The notes under the pieces were generated by a model. It was not told the DNA's origin. It did no database searches and was given only the letters and a program-made list of their open reading frames with translations. From NCBI GenBank assembly GCA_913043275.1, contig CAJWLL010000013.1:1-47391 (forward strand): a stretch of DNA of 47,391 nucleotides. The letters run 5' to 3'. Source of the stretch: an uncultured Flavobacteriaceae bacterium (GTDB lineage Bacteria > Bacteroidota > Bacteroidia > Flavobacteriales > Flavobacteriaceae). Numbering within the stretch: the first letter of the stretch is position 1; every line of letters starts with the position of its first letter. Below are positions 1 through 7,049 of this stretch, one piece after another. Both the position numbers and the translations under genes were made by a program.

Positions 1-253
1 AGCTTATCTCAACCCATTCCCCTTCAATAACTTTTGTGATTCCTGTTTTTTTATAGGTGTCATTTATTGTCAATTTAATACCTGTTTTAGATTCTATTAT
101 AACTTTTTGACCGTAAAGAAGTGTAACTACTTTCTTTGCTTTAGCGTTAGGGGCCTCACGAACATTTAATCCTCCTTTTGCGGAAACAAAATAATCCATT
201 TGCCCAAAAGAAATAAGCGGAACAAACAGTAAAAGAGGGATTAGCTTTTTCAT
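1..253 (-). CDS. Secreted SH3-domain protein, C-terminus cut off by window edge
   Basis: An open frame reads leftwards from an ATG at 253 off the edge of the window, giving 84 codons of an incomplete protein. It begins MKKLIPLLLFVPLISFGQ, a clear Sec signal peptide with likely cleavage after Gln18. The following segment, with GGLNVREAPNAKAKKV and then LLYGQKVIIE, is the usual opening of a bacterial SH3 (SH3b) repeat: LNVR-P motif, a short linker and a KV-hydrophobic strand. SH3b domains bind peptidoglycan or other envelope ligands, so an exported envelope or periplasmic role is inferred. What follows the SH3 domain lies outside the window, so the full function cannot be named. Confidence 0.75.
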   Translation of the reverse strand, partial: MKKLIPLLLFVPLISFGQMDYFVSAKGGLNVREAPNAKAKKVVTLLYGQKVIIESKTGIKLTINDTYKKTGITKVIEGEWVEIS

Positions 254-747
254 ACCACTAATATAAAAATAAATCAGAACGCTACCCATTGATGCTCTGT
301 TTACTGACAAGAGGGGGTGGGTTTTGTAGAATGGTTTTTCTGTGGAGTTTAGGGCTCTTAATATTATATATAACCCAACCTCTTCTTACATAAGACTCAC
401 TAATAAAATACTATAAAAAAATTAAACTTTTAACTCCGCCAGAGGAAGAACACATTAATCAATTGAAAACAATTGTAAGCGAACATAAAGCTCCTGAAAT
501 TGACGGACTTGTTAAATTAGTTAAACAACAAATTGAAAACCTTCCTCCAAAATGAAAATCGGTTTTCACTATGGGTAATGGTGCTGTTATATTCCCATTT
601 ACCTTTTGATTGAAATCAATTTTTTTAGATATTTATAAGAATGAATGTATTGTAATTATTAGTTCAGTAATTAAGATGTGATTTTATAATCATACACCTA
701 TTGTTAGGATTTTTGTTTTTTAAAACGGTGTATGTAAAACAAGTCAA
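254..747. other. Gene-poor interval with a broken reading frame and an inverted repeat
   Basis: There is no intact gene in these 494 bases. They hold the interrupted frame at 292-555 (listed separately). Beyond it, ATACACC at 692-698 is matched by GGTGTAT at 727-733, an inverted repeat with a 28-base spacer just before the esterase gene. It could be an operator or chance. I see no tRNA-like or transposase-like sequence here. Confidence 0.5.
292..555 (+). pseudogene. Remnant of a small membrane protein with an in-frame stop
   Basis: One frame runs from ATG 292 (or ATG 331) to a TGA at 553-555 and is broken only by a TAA at 391-393. Before the stop it codes a hydrophobic stretch (LWSLGLLILYITQPLL). 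After it comes a charged, protein-like tail of 53 codons with TPPEEEHINQLKTI and ending QQIENLPPK, and that second part has no ATG of its own. The amino-acid composition of the tail (E, K, I, L rich, amphipathic) looks like real protein. I do not recognise the family. Alternatives are a chance open frame, or a live gene for the tail using a non-ATG start. Confidence 0.35.
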
Positions 748-1644
748 ATGATGAACAGAGTTTTTTTATTTTTCGTAGTTCTATTATTGCTATCCTGCAA
801 TAATGGTGGGATTGAGGATTACAAAAAGGATTCAGAGACCTGTCATTCTAGCCCTGAAGCCAAAGGAATAATGCATGATGGAGAGAATAGGGAATACCTT
901 TTGTATTTACCGGATAGCTATAATGTATCTTCTCCCATACCTTTGTTGTTTAATTTTCATGGTTTTGGTGATAGTGCGAGTAATCATATGATCAATGCTG
1001 ACATGCGTGCACTGGCTGAATCTGACACTTTTATTTTAGTCTATCCTCAAGGTAGTTGCTCGGAGGGTTCCCCCCATTGGAATCCATGTCCAATAGATGT
1101 GGATAATAAAAGCACTGCTGATGATTTAGGATTTGTTGAAGCCATGATAGATGAGATTTCATCCAAGCACAATGTAGATATGGAGAGAATTTATGCTGCT
1201 GGTTATTCAAACGGTGGCATGATGGCATATGGGCTTGCCAATTATAAAAGTGATTTAATTGCTGCAATAGCCTCTGTTTCTGGAGCAATGTTAGATTGTA
1301 CAGGTTTTACAAGTCATCCGATGCCGGTAGTACATCTTCACGGAACTTCCGATTATGTTATCCCTTATGAGGGAGGGGACAACTACAGTGCTGCCCAAAA
1401 TACTTTAGACTATTGGATTGATTTTAATAATACATCCACAAACCCAACTGTAAGCTTTGACAATAGTGGAGGAATGCCAATTGAATACTATGTCTATGGT
1501 CAAGGAGAAAATGCTGTCTCTGTTGAGCATTACAAATATATTGGAGGTGATCATGTTTGGTTTAACAACACCTATCAAGGTCAAAATACAGCGACACTGA
1601 TTTGGAATTTTTTATCTAAATATGATATCAAAGGATTGAGATAA
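748..1644 (+). CDS. Lipoprotein esterase, PHB-depolymerase / feruloyl-esterase type (LpqC-like)
   Basis: This 298-residue alpha/beta hydrolase is of the type annotated as polyhydroxybutyrate depolymerase or feruloyl/acetylxylan esterase (CE1-like, LpqC-like). The N-terminus is a lipoprotein signal with lipobox LLSC (Cys17), so it should be anchored in the envelope. The triad can be read: nucleophile Ser154 in GYSNGG, Asp202 in HGTSDYV, and His269 in GGDHVWF. The oxyanion region is FHGFGDSA near residue 70. Two ATGs lie in tandem (748 and 751) and either could be the start. The gene stands alone, with the MFS/alginate-lyase module downstream. Substrate is not readable; removal of acyl or feruloyl groups from polysaccharide is the family-based guess. 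Confidence 0.85.
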   Translation: MMNRVFLFFVVLLLLSCNNGGIEDYKKDSETCHSSPEAKGIMHDGENREYLLYLPDSYNVSSPIPLLFNFHGFGDSASNHMINADMRALAESDTFILVYPQGSCSEGSPHWNPCPIDVDNKSTADDLGFVEAMIDEISSKHNVDMERIYAAGYSNGGMMAYGLANYKSDLIAAIASVSGAMLDCTGFTSHPMPVVHLHGTSDYVIPYEGGDNYSAAQNTLDYWIDFNNTSTNPTVSFDNSGGMPIEYYVYGQGENAVSVEHYKYIGGDHVWFNNTYQGQNTATLIWNFLSKYDIKGLR

Positions 1645-1716
1645 TAATATATACCTAGATAAAAGTCCTCAAGCCAGTATGTTTTATATACAAGAGGAGA
1701 GTTCACTTTTTACACA

Positions 1717-1878
1717 ATGGCCCATAAGACCATTTCCTTGCGATTAACACTATGACAAGGGATTAAGGCTGTTTTAAGTGTTGCGGTTTTAGGGGGTGGT
1801 TGTTTGGGGGAAGCCTTTCATTATATAGGACCTAAGTCTTCAGTCATTCAGAAGTATATACTTGACGAATTTTAACTT
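1717..1878 (+). pseudogene. Possible short gene remnant with one internal stop
   Basis: Between the esterase and the MFS gene one frame runs from ATG 1717 to TAA 1876-1878 with a single TGA at 1753-1755. The part after the stop contains VLSVAVLGGGCLGEAF and ends KYILDEF, which looks protein-like. No start codon follows the stop and no family is recognised. It may be a decayed small gene or chance. Confidence 0.2.
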
Positions 1879-1883
1879 CTACT

Positions 1884-3107
1884 TTAAATCCTTTTTTCTT
1901 TAGTTTTTGTAGAAAAACGTAATGAAGCTAAAAGTCCTAGGATTGCTGCTACAGATAGAAAAGAAAACACATACTGATAACCTTCAATACCAGGATGCTT
2001 ATCTAAAAAATAACCCATAAGAGGTCCAGCAAAAATATCAGGAGTATATCCAATTAATGAAATTACTCCAACAGCAGTTCCAGTTAAAGTAATTGGAACA
2101 TTACCTTCTTTGAGAATTGCAAAATATAGTGCTCTCATCGCATATGTTCCTATAGCTAGGATAATTAAAGAAATTAAAAACAAGATATACTGGTTAGCTA
2201 CCAAGAATCCAGAAGCAAAAAAAAAGGAACCAAAAAGCATTACAAGAAAACCATTTATTATCCAAGAAATCCCATTTGATTGATCAGCTAAAAAACCAAC
2301 AGTGAAACAGGTAATTGGCCTCAGATAGAGTTGAAGAGAAGCAATGTTTGCAGCTTTAACTTCGTCATAACCCATTACATCTGACGCATAGAGAGAATAA
2401 ATATCAGTCACTTTATATCCAAAATAGGCACAAAGAATGATTGTCATCAAAAGCCAAACCGATTCCAGCTTAAGAATGGATATTATATTTTTAAATGATT
2501 TTTTATCCTTTGATTGATACACATCTTCTTCTATTTTTATCTTCATAAATAAAAAAACAACTATTCCAGTAATAGCAACTATTATAGAAGAGAATAATAT
2601 GACATTTCGAAATGCATCTTGACGTTCATTAATGCTAGCTGTTAAAATATCATCAGTTAAAAAAATAGAAAAAATAGCTACTCCAATAGTCCCCATAAGT
2701 GCAGCAGTAAGCCCTCTTCCTCCATCTAAAAAACCAAAAGCTTGTCCCTGATTTTGAGTGCCTCCCCAAATACGAGTTGCTTTAATCATGGCTCCCCAAA
2801 ACAAAAAGACTGAGGTAAAGCCCCAGTATCCATATAAAATTTGTAAAATCCGATAACTAGGAAATGTAGCTAGAATGAAACCCCCTAATGCAGTTAAAAT
2901 AAGGGAATAAGAAATTAATTTTCTTGGTAAAAATATATCAGCTAGTGTACCACCAAAAATATATGAAAATAAAGCAACTGTTCCATAGACTGAGAATAAA
3001 CTGCCTAGTTCAAAATTGTTCAAATTAAATACTGCCAAAAATGTAGGTCTAAATACTCGAGATAAAAAATAGGGCAGAATAAAGATTAATTCTCCCGATA
3101 GAATCAA
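1884..3107 (-). CDS. MFS transporter (sugar or sugar-acid type), start codon uncertain
   Basis: A major facilitator superfamily permease of at least 407 residues with about twelve hydrophobic segments. MFS marks include a D-x-R/K loop after TM2 (GGTLADIFLPRK) and the repeated half structure. The first ATG-type options are missing: the frame stays open upstream of the TTG at 3107 to a stop at 3180-3182, and residues coded just before TTG (NIILL) continue the first membrane helix naturally. The true start may therefore lie upstream at a rare codon, or the gene may have lost its ATG. It is divergent from an alginate-lyase-family gene, so import of released oligosaccharides or uronic acids is a reasonable inference. 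Substrate is not determined from sequence. Confidence 0.8.
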   Translation of the reverse strand: MILSGELIFILPYFLSRVFRPTFLAVFNLNNFELGSLFSVYGTVALFSYIFGGTLADIFLPRKLISYSLILTALGGFILATFPSYRILQILYGYWGFTSVFLFWGAMIKATRIWGGTQNQGQAFGFLDGGRGLTAALMGTIGVAIFSIFLTDDILTASINERQDAFRNVILFSSIIVAITGIVVFLFMKIKIEEDVYQSKDKKSFKNIISILKLESVWLLMTIILCAYFGYKVTDIYSLYASDVMGYDEVKAANIASLQLYLRPITCFTVGFLADQSNGISWIINGFLVMLFGSFFFASGFLVANQYILFLISLIILAIGTYAMRALYFAILKEGNVPITLTGTAVGVISLIGYTPDIFAGPLMGYFLDKHPGIEGYQYVFSFLSVAAILGLLASLRFSTKTKEKRI

Positions 3108-3412
3108 TAGTATGATATTTATATTTGAACCTTTGGTAGAAGAGTATTTGATTTTATTTTTTTTAACTAATTTAAATTGCTACTTCTGAACTACAACCAT
3201 AAATCAACTAAAAAAGACTTAAAAGCAAGAGTTAGCTTTTTCATAGTATTGATTTGCAACTCAATATACCAATTTTACAAAACACATATTCCTTGTTCTT
3301 TTTCGTATGATTAAATGTTTTTTAAAAAAACAATAAAAAAACAATAAATTGCAATAATGAAAAGTATTATAAACCATATAGTTTAATAAATAAAAAACAT
3401 CTCTTTATTAAA
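3108..3412. promoter_or_regulatory. Divergent intergenic region between MFS and alginate lyase genes
   Basis: This 305-base, very A/T-rich gap separates two divergent genes and must hold their promoters. The first 70 bases are open in the MFS frame and may belong to that gene. I see no exact TANNTTTG box with a good -33 partner, no terminator and no RNA gene. A/T runs dominate near 3310-3350. Confidence 0.4.
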
Positions 3413-4585
3413 ATGAAAATAAAATCAATTGTTAAGTTTTTAGTTTTTTTGATTTTCCAATTTGGACTTAATGCACAGTCAATGGCATTTAATGAAATAG
3501 TAATTAATTCAATTAAAGCAACTGAGATAGCTAGAGCAAAAGTTTTTTTACAATATAAAATTATTACTGTCAGTGATTCTCATTGTGATCGAAGTGCTGG
3601 TGGAAAAAATGATTTTTACTCTGAGGGTGATTATTGGTGGCCAAATCCTGATAATCCTAAAGGGCCATATATACAAAGAGATGGAAAAACTAATCCTAAT
3701 AATTTTAATAATCACCGTTTATCAATGATTAGGATGAGTGAAACAGTAGCAACTCTTACCTCTGCCTGGCTATTGACTAAAGACCACGTATATGCTGATA
3801 AAGCCCTTGAACATTTAAATGCATGGTTTGTTGACGAATCGACATTAATGAAACCCAATATGCTATATGCTCAGGCTATTTTTGGAAAAGTAACTGGAAG
3901 AGGAATTGGTTTAATTGATGCTTATCATTTAGTTGAGGTTGCACAATCAGTTAAAGTACTTGAGGATAAAGGTGGAATTTCTCAGGAGCATGCTGATCGA
4001 ATTAAACAATGGTTTAGTAAGTTTTTAAACTGGATGACTACTCACGAGTATGGAATAGCCGAAATGAATCATCCAAATAATCACAGTACATGTTGGGCCG
4101 CAACAGCTGCCTCAATGGCAAAATTGACTAATAACCTCAAAGTAATTGAGTTATGTACTGAGCGATTTAAAAAAACATTACTTCCAAATCAAATGGCAGA
4201 AAATGGAAGCTTTCCTCTTGAGTTAAAAAGAACTAAACCATATGGTTATTCCCTTTTTAATATTGATGCATTTTTTAATCTTGCTATGATTCTTTCAACG
4301 AAAGACGAAAATCTTTTTGAATTTGAGACTATAGATGGAATATCTTTAAAAAAAGGTATTGAGTTTATTTACCCATTCATAAAAAATAAATCTAAGTGGC
4401 CTTTTCAAAAAGATATATATATATGGAAAGAATGGCCTGTCAATCATCCATCTATTCTATTTTCTGCGTTGACTTACAAAAAAAAGGAATATTTAGAAAC
4501 CTATTTGGAAATGCCTATGTATCCTATTCATCCCGAGGTTGTTAGGAATCTTCCTGTAAGGCATCCAATCATATGGATTATGTGA
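3413..4585 (+). CDS. Secreted alginate lyase family protein (PL5-like fold)
   Basis: A 390-residue exported enzyme with a signal peptide ending at NAQ near residue 22. Family-typical features are EGDYWWPNPDNP near residue 60, RDGKTNPN, and the conserved HPNNHSTCW near 220, corresponding to the Asn-Asn-His active-site block of the Alginate_lyase (PF05426) alpha-barrel family. A later Tyr-rich block, TKPYGYSLFN, is where the catalytic Tyr usually sits. Family members cleave beta-linked mannuronate in alginate by beta-elimination, but the Pfam family is broad and also covers unknown substrates, so exact specificity is open. It is divergent from an MFS permease. The lack of a SusC/SusD pair argues for a minimal, not a classical, polysaccharide locus. 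Confidence 0.8.
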   Translation: MKIKSIVKFLVFLIFQFGLNAQSMAFNEIVINSIKATEIARAKVFLQYKIITVSDSHCDRSAGGKNDFYSEGDYWWPNPDNPKGPYIQRDGKTNPNNFNNHRLSMIRMSETVATLTSAWLLTKDHVYADKALEHLNAWFVDESTLMKPNMLYAQAIFGKVTGRGIGLIDAYHLVEVAQSVKVLEDKGGISQEHADRIKQWFSKFLNWMTTHEYGIAEMNHPNNHSTCWAATAASMAKLTNNLKVIELCTERFKKTLLPNQMAENGSFPLELKRTKPYGYSLFNIDAFFNLAMILSTKDENLFEFETIDGISLKKGIEFIYPFIKNKSKWPFQKDIYIWKEWPVNHPSILFSALTYKKKEYLETYLEMPMYPIHPEVVRNLPVRHPIIWIM

Positions 4586-4591
4586 GAATGT

Positions 4592-4628
4592 AATTTAAAG
4601 AGAAACCTAGACAAGGTTACTCTAAATT
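4592..4628 (+). terminator. Imperfect hairpin just after the alginate lyase gene
   Basis: AACCT (4604-4608) pairs with AGGTT (4614-4618), AGAG with CTCT outside it, and AATTTA with TAAATT at the base, giving a long stem with small bulges and an AGACA loop. It starts a few bases after the stop codon. There is no T-run, so it may be an RNA 3' end stabiliser and not an intrinsic terminator. Confidence 0.35.
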
Positions 4629-4800
4629 CAAAAATAGATCAATCGGTTGCAGTGTTTTATATAAATCAGGAACTTATTTTTCAGCTAAAAAAAAGGCAGA
4701 CCTTTTGTTTTTCAATTTGAATGAATTTTGAGCAATTTTTATAAAAGAATTTATTTTTTTATATAATAAAGCTATGCAATAGTGTTAAATTACTATACAC

Positions 4801-4808
4801 TATCTTTG
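4801..4808 (+). promoter_or_regulatory. -7 box TATCTTTG of the Ca/Na antiporter gene
   Basis: TATCTTTG is an exact match to the Bacteroidota -7 consensus TANNTTTG and lies 14 bases before the ATG at 4823. No clean TTG is present at the -33 distance. A transcript would have a very short leader. Confidence 0.5.
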
Positions 4809-4822
4809 TTTAAATTTAGTAT

Positions 4823-5758
4823 ATGGCTTTTTTAGCAGTTGCAGTTGGCATTTTTTTATTGATTAAAGGAGGAGATTGGTTAATGAAAGCTGCTGTATCC
4901 CTTTCACTTCGTTTCTCCATTCCTAAAATTGTTATAGGTATGACTGTGGTGTCCTTTGCCACCTCTGCTCCTGAGTTGATCGTAAGTATTCAGTCTGCCC
5001 TTAGTGGCCATCCTGATTTGGCTCTGGGCAATGTTGTAGGTTCAAACATTGCAAACTTAGGGTTTGTGTTGGCCATCACTATCATGATTTCTCCCATTGA
5101 GGTTACACCGAGTTTTTTCAAAACGGATTGGCCTATGATGATTTTTTCATCATTACTCTTTTACTTTTTTTTAGTGATTGATTTTAAGCTCGTTGCCTAT
5201 GAAGGAGCTATACTATTTTTTTTGCTCTTGTGCTTTATGTTTTATTTAATAAAGTATCAAAAAGAATCTGTTTTGGAAGAAGCCCCTGAAGATGAACAAG
5301 CCCTAGAGATATCGAAGACAATGACCTGCCTCCTTTTGGGTGGTTTTTCTCTTTGGTTAGGATCTGAAACTATGATCAAGGGCGCAGTTAGTTTGGCTCA
5401 AAACCTAGGGGTGAGTGAAAGAATCATTAGTGTGTCCATAGTTTCTATTGGAACCAGTATTCCAGAGCTTTCGGCTTCTATCATTGCGATTATAAATAAA
5501 GAAAAGGCTATATCCTTAGGAAACCTCATTGGCTCCAATATTTTTAATATCCTCGCGGTCATGGGTATTACAGCAATGATTCATCCCGTGGTGGTTGAAG
5601 ATACCGGATTGTTAAGCAATGATATTTGGTGGATGTTTGGTATTTCTTTATTGATACTTCCGCTTGTGTTTTTTCCTAAAGGAGTTAGGTTGGGTTGGAT
5701 AGATGGCTTGGTATTAATAACCATTTATGTGTTTTTTATTTTACCCTTGTTTATGTAA
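4823..5758 (+). CDS. Calcium/sodium antiporter, CaCA family (YrbG-like)
   Basis: A 311-residue inner-membrane cation exchanger. It shows the two inverted alpha repeats that form the ion pathway: TSAPELIVSIQSAL followed by NVVGSNIANLGFV in the first half, and GTSIPELSASIIAI followed by NLIGSNIFNILAV in the second. The acidic Glu of each PEL and the Asn of each GSN motif are the expected cation ligands. About ten hydrophobic helices are visible, with an acidic loop (EEAPEDEQA) in the middle. Length agrees with YrbG-type proteins. It is a single gene with its own promoter and a strong terminator after it, so no operon context helps to define the physiological ion. Confidence 0.92.
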   Translation: MAFLAVAVGIFLLIKGGDWLMKAAVSLSLRFSIPKIVIGMTVVSFATSAPELIVSIQSALSGHPDLALGNVVGSNIANLGFVLAITIMISPIEVTPSFFKTDWPMMIFSSLLFYFFLVIDFKLVAYEGAILFFLLLCFMFYLIKYQKESVLEEAPEDEQALEISKTMTCLLLGGFSLWLGSETMIKGAVSLAQNLGVSERIISVSIVSIGTSIPELSASIIAIINKEKAISLGNLIGSNIFNILAVMGITAMIHPVVVEDTGLLSNDIWWMFGISLLILPLVFFPKGVRLGWIDGLVLITIYVFFILPLFM

Positions 5759-5761
5759 AAT

Positions 5762-5790
5762 AAAAATCCCACTCTTATAGCGGGATTTTT
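5762..5790. terminator. Bidirectional intrinsic terminator
   Basis: AAAAATCCC (5762-5770) pairs perfectly with GGGATTTTT (5782-5790) around an 11-base loop, giving A-runs and T-runs on both sides. It sits between two convergent genes, the antiporter ending at 5758 and GSII ending at 5831, and should serve both. Confidence 0.85.
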
Positions 5791-5830
5791 ACTTATCAAA
5801 TATTCAATTATTTAAATAAATATAGTGGAA

Positions 5831-6838
5831 TTAAACATTCGCTGACTTGACAGTTTTGATTATTCTACTAGCAATTTTGTAAGGATCTCCATTAGAAGAA
5901 GGTCTTCTGTCTTCCAGCCATCCTTTCCATCCGTTTTCAACAGTCATGATGGGAATTCTAATAGAAGCTCCACGATCAGACACACCAAAACTAAATTCAT
6001 CAATGGATTGTGTTTCGTGATCTCCGGTAAGACGTTCCTCATTGAATGCTCCGTAAACGTCAATATGTTCTTTAATAACAGGTCGGAAGGCCTCACAGAT
6101 TTTTTCATAAATTTCTTTTGATCCGCAAGTTCTCAATGTTTCATTAGAGAAGTTGGCATGCATTCCAGAACCATTCCAGTCAGTAGCTCCAAGGGGTTTA
6201 GGATGCCAGTTAATAGCCAATCCATATTTTTCACCAAGACGCTCCAATAAGTATCTTGAAATCCAAATTTGATCTCCTGCTTCTTTTGCTCCTTTAGAGA
6301 AACACTGGTACTCCCACTGTCCTGATGCAACTTCGGCATTTATGCCCTCTACATTAATACCCGCCTCAAGACATTGTTCTAAATGTTCTTCAATCATTTC
6401 TCTTCCAAAAGCGTTTTTAGCCCCTGCTGAACAGTAAAATTGCCCCTGTGGAGTCTGATCTTTAGGAAAACCTAAGGGGAGGTTTGTTTCAGGATCCCAT
6501 AAGAAATATTCTTGTTCAAATCCAAACCAAAAATCGTTGTCATCATCATCAATAGTGGCTCTAGCGTTAGAGATATGAGGGGTTCCATCTGCATTCATAA
6601 CCTCAGTCATTACAAGGTATCCATTTTTCCGATCTGGATCTGGATAAATGGCAACTGGTTTTAAGAGACAATCAGAGGAATTTCCTTCGGCTTGTCGTGT
6701 TGAAGAACCATCGAATGACCAAAGAGGACAATCTTCTAGCTTTCCACCAAAGTCATCTACAATTTTTGTTTTGCTACGTAAACTGGCTGTCGGCAAGTAG
6801 CCGTCTAACCAGATGTATTCCAATTTAGACTTGTTCAT
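5831..6838 (-). CDS. Glutamine synthetase type II (GSII, eukaryote-like)
   Basis: This enzyme makes glutamine from glutamate, ammonia and ATP in the cytoplasm. The protein begins MNKSKLEYIWLDGYLPT at 6838, the typical start of GSII (about 335 residues, an N-terminal beta-grasp domain and a C-terminal catalytic domain). Recognisable blocks are WSFDGSSTRQAEG, FGFEQEYFLWD (metal-binding Glu), NAEVASGQWEYQ, NWHPKPLGATDWNGSGMH and the C-terminal GVSDRGASIRIP. The frame stays open upstream to a GTG at 6892, but those 18 codons are A/T-rich and not family-like, so the inner ATG is chosen. It is divergent from GSIII, with two copies of the putative nitrogen motif between them. Confidence 0.93.
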   Translation of the reverse strand: MNKSKLEYIWLDGYLPTASLRSKTKIVDDFGGKLEDCPLWSFDGSSTRQAEGNSSDCLLKPVAIYPDPDRKNGYLVMTEVMNADGTPHISNARATIDDDDNDFWFGFEQEYFLWDPETNLPLGFPKDQTPQGQFYCSAGAKNAFGREMIEEHLEQCLEAGINVEGINAEVASGQWEYQCFSKGAKEAGDQIWISRYLLERLGEKYGLAINWHPKPLGATDWNGSGMHANFSNETLRTCGSKEIYEKICEAFRPVIKEHIDVYGAFNEERLTGDHETQSIDEFSFGVSDRGASIRIPIMTVENGWKGWLEDRRPSSNGDPYKIASRIIKTVKSANV

Positions 6839-6890
6839 ATAATAGATTTTATGTTTCAATATGGTAAAAATAAAATTTCTTGTCAATACC

Positions 6891-6905
6891 ACCCCTTTTT
6901 GGGGT
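6891..6905. promoter_or_regulatory. Putative nitrogen operator A1, ACCCC-T5-GGGGT
   Basis: A perfect inverted repeat, ACCCC-TTTTT-GGGGT, lies between the divergent GS genes, about 53 bases before the GSII start codon and just upstream of a TTGACA on that strand. A near relative, ACCCCC-A8TA-GGGGT, occurs before the porin/P-II/AmtB operon at 18575-18595. The role as a regulator site is inferred from this shared occurrence. Confidence 0.45.
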
Positions 6906-6947
6906 ACTAATTATAAAAACCTATAATCATTTTTACGAAGACACTAA

Positions 6948-6966
6948 TTTTTTAGGGGTAAATTTT
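6948..6966. promoter_or_regulatory. Putative nitrogen operator A2, half site
   Basis: TTTTTTAGGGGTAAATTTT is a half site of the motif at 6891. Its G-tract begins 54 bases after that of A1, about five helical turns. It lies about 50 bases before the GSIII -7 box. The right part, GGGGTAAAT, is also present in site B1 before the porin operon on the opposite strand. Confidence 0.4.
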
Positions 6967-7016
6967 CAATTTCATAAATTTTAGGGACACTTATCTGATT
7001 TTTTTCATTTATAAAT

Positions 7017-7024
7017 TATCTTTG
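7017..7024 (+). promoter_or_regulatory. -7 box TATCTTTG of the GSIII gene
   Basis: An exact TANNTTTG box, 25 bases before the GSIII start codon. There is no TTG at the usual -33 position, which would fit a promoter that depends on an activator, possibly at the sites upstream. Confidence 0.55.
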
Positions 7025-7049
7025 CTTTAGTTTCCAAAATTTTTCGCAG

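Noticed and set aside
3226..3245. Repeat of TTAGCTTTTTCATA, also at 241-254
   Set aside because: Both copies equal the reverse complement of a common MKKL signal-peptide start; the second leads to only 17 codons. Taken as chance.
6839..6892. N-terminal extension of GSII by 18 codons from a GTG
   Set aside because: The added residues are A/T-driven and unlike the family; the ATG at 6838 begins exactly at the usual GSII N-terminus, and the extension would run up to the control motif.
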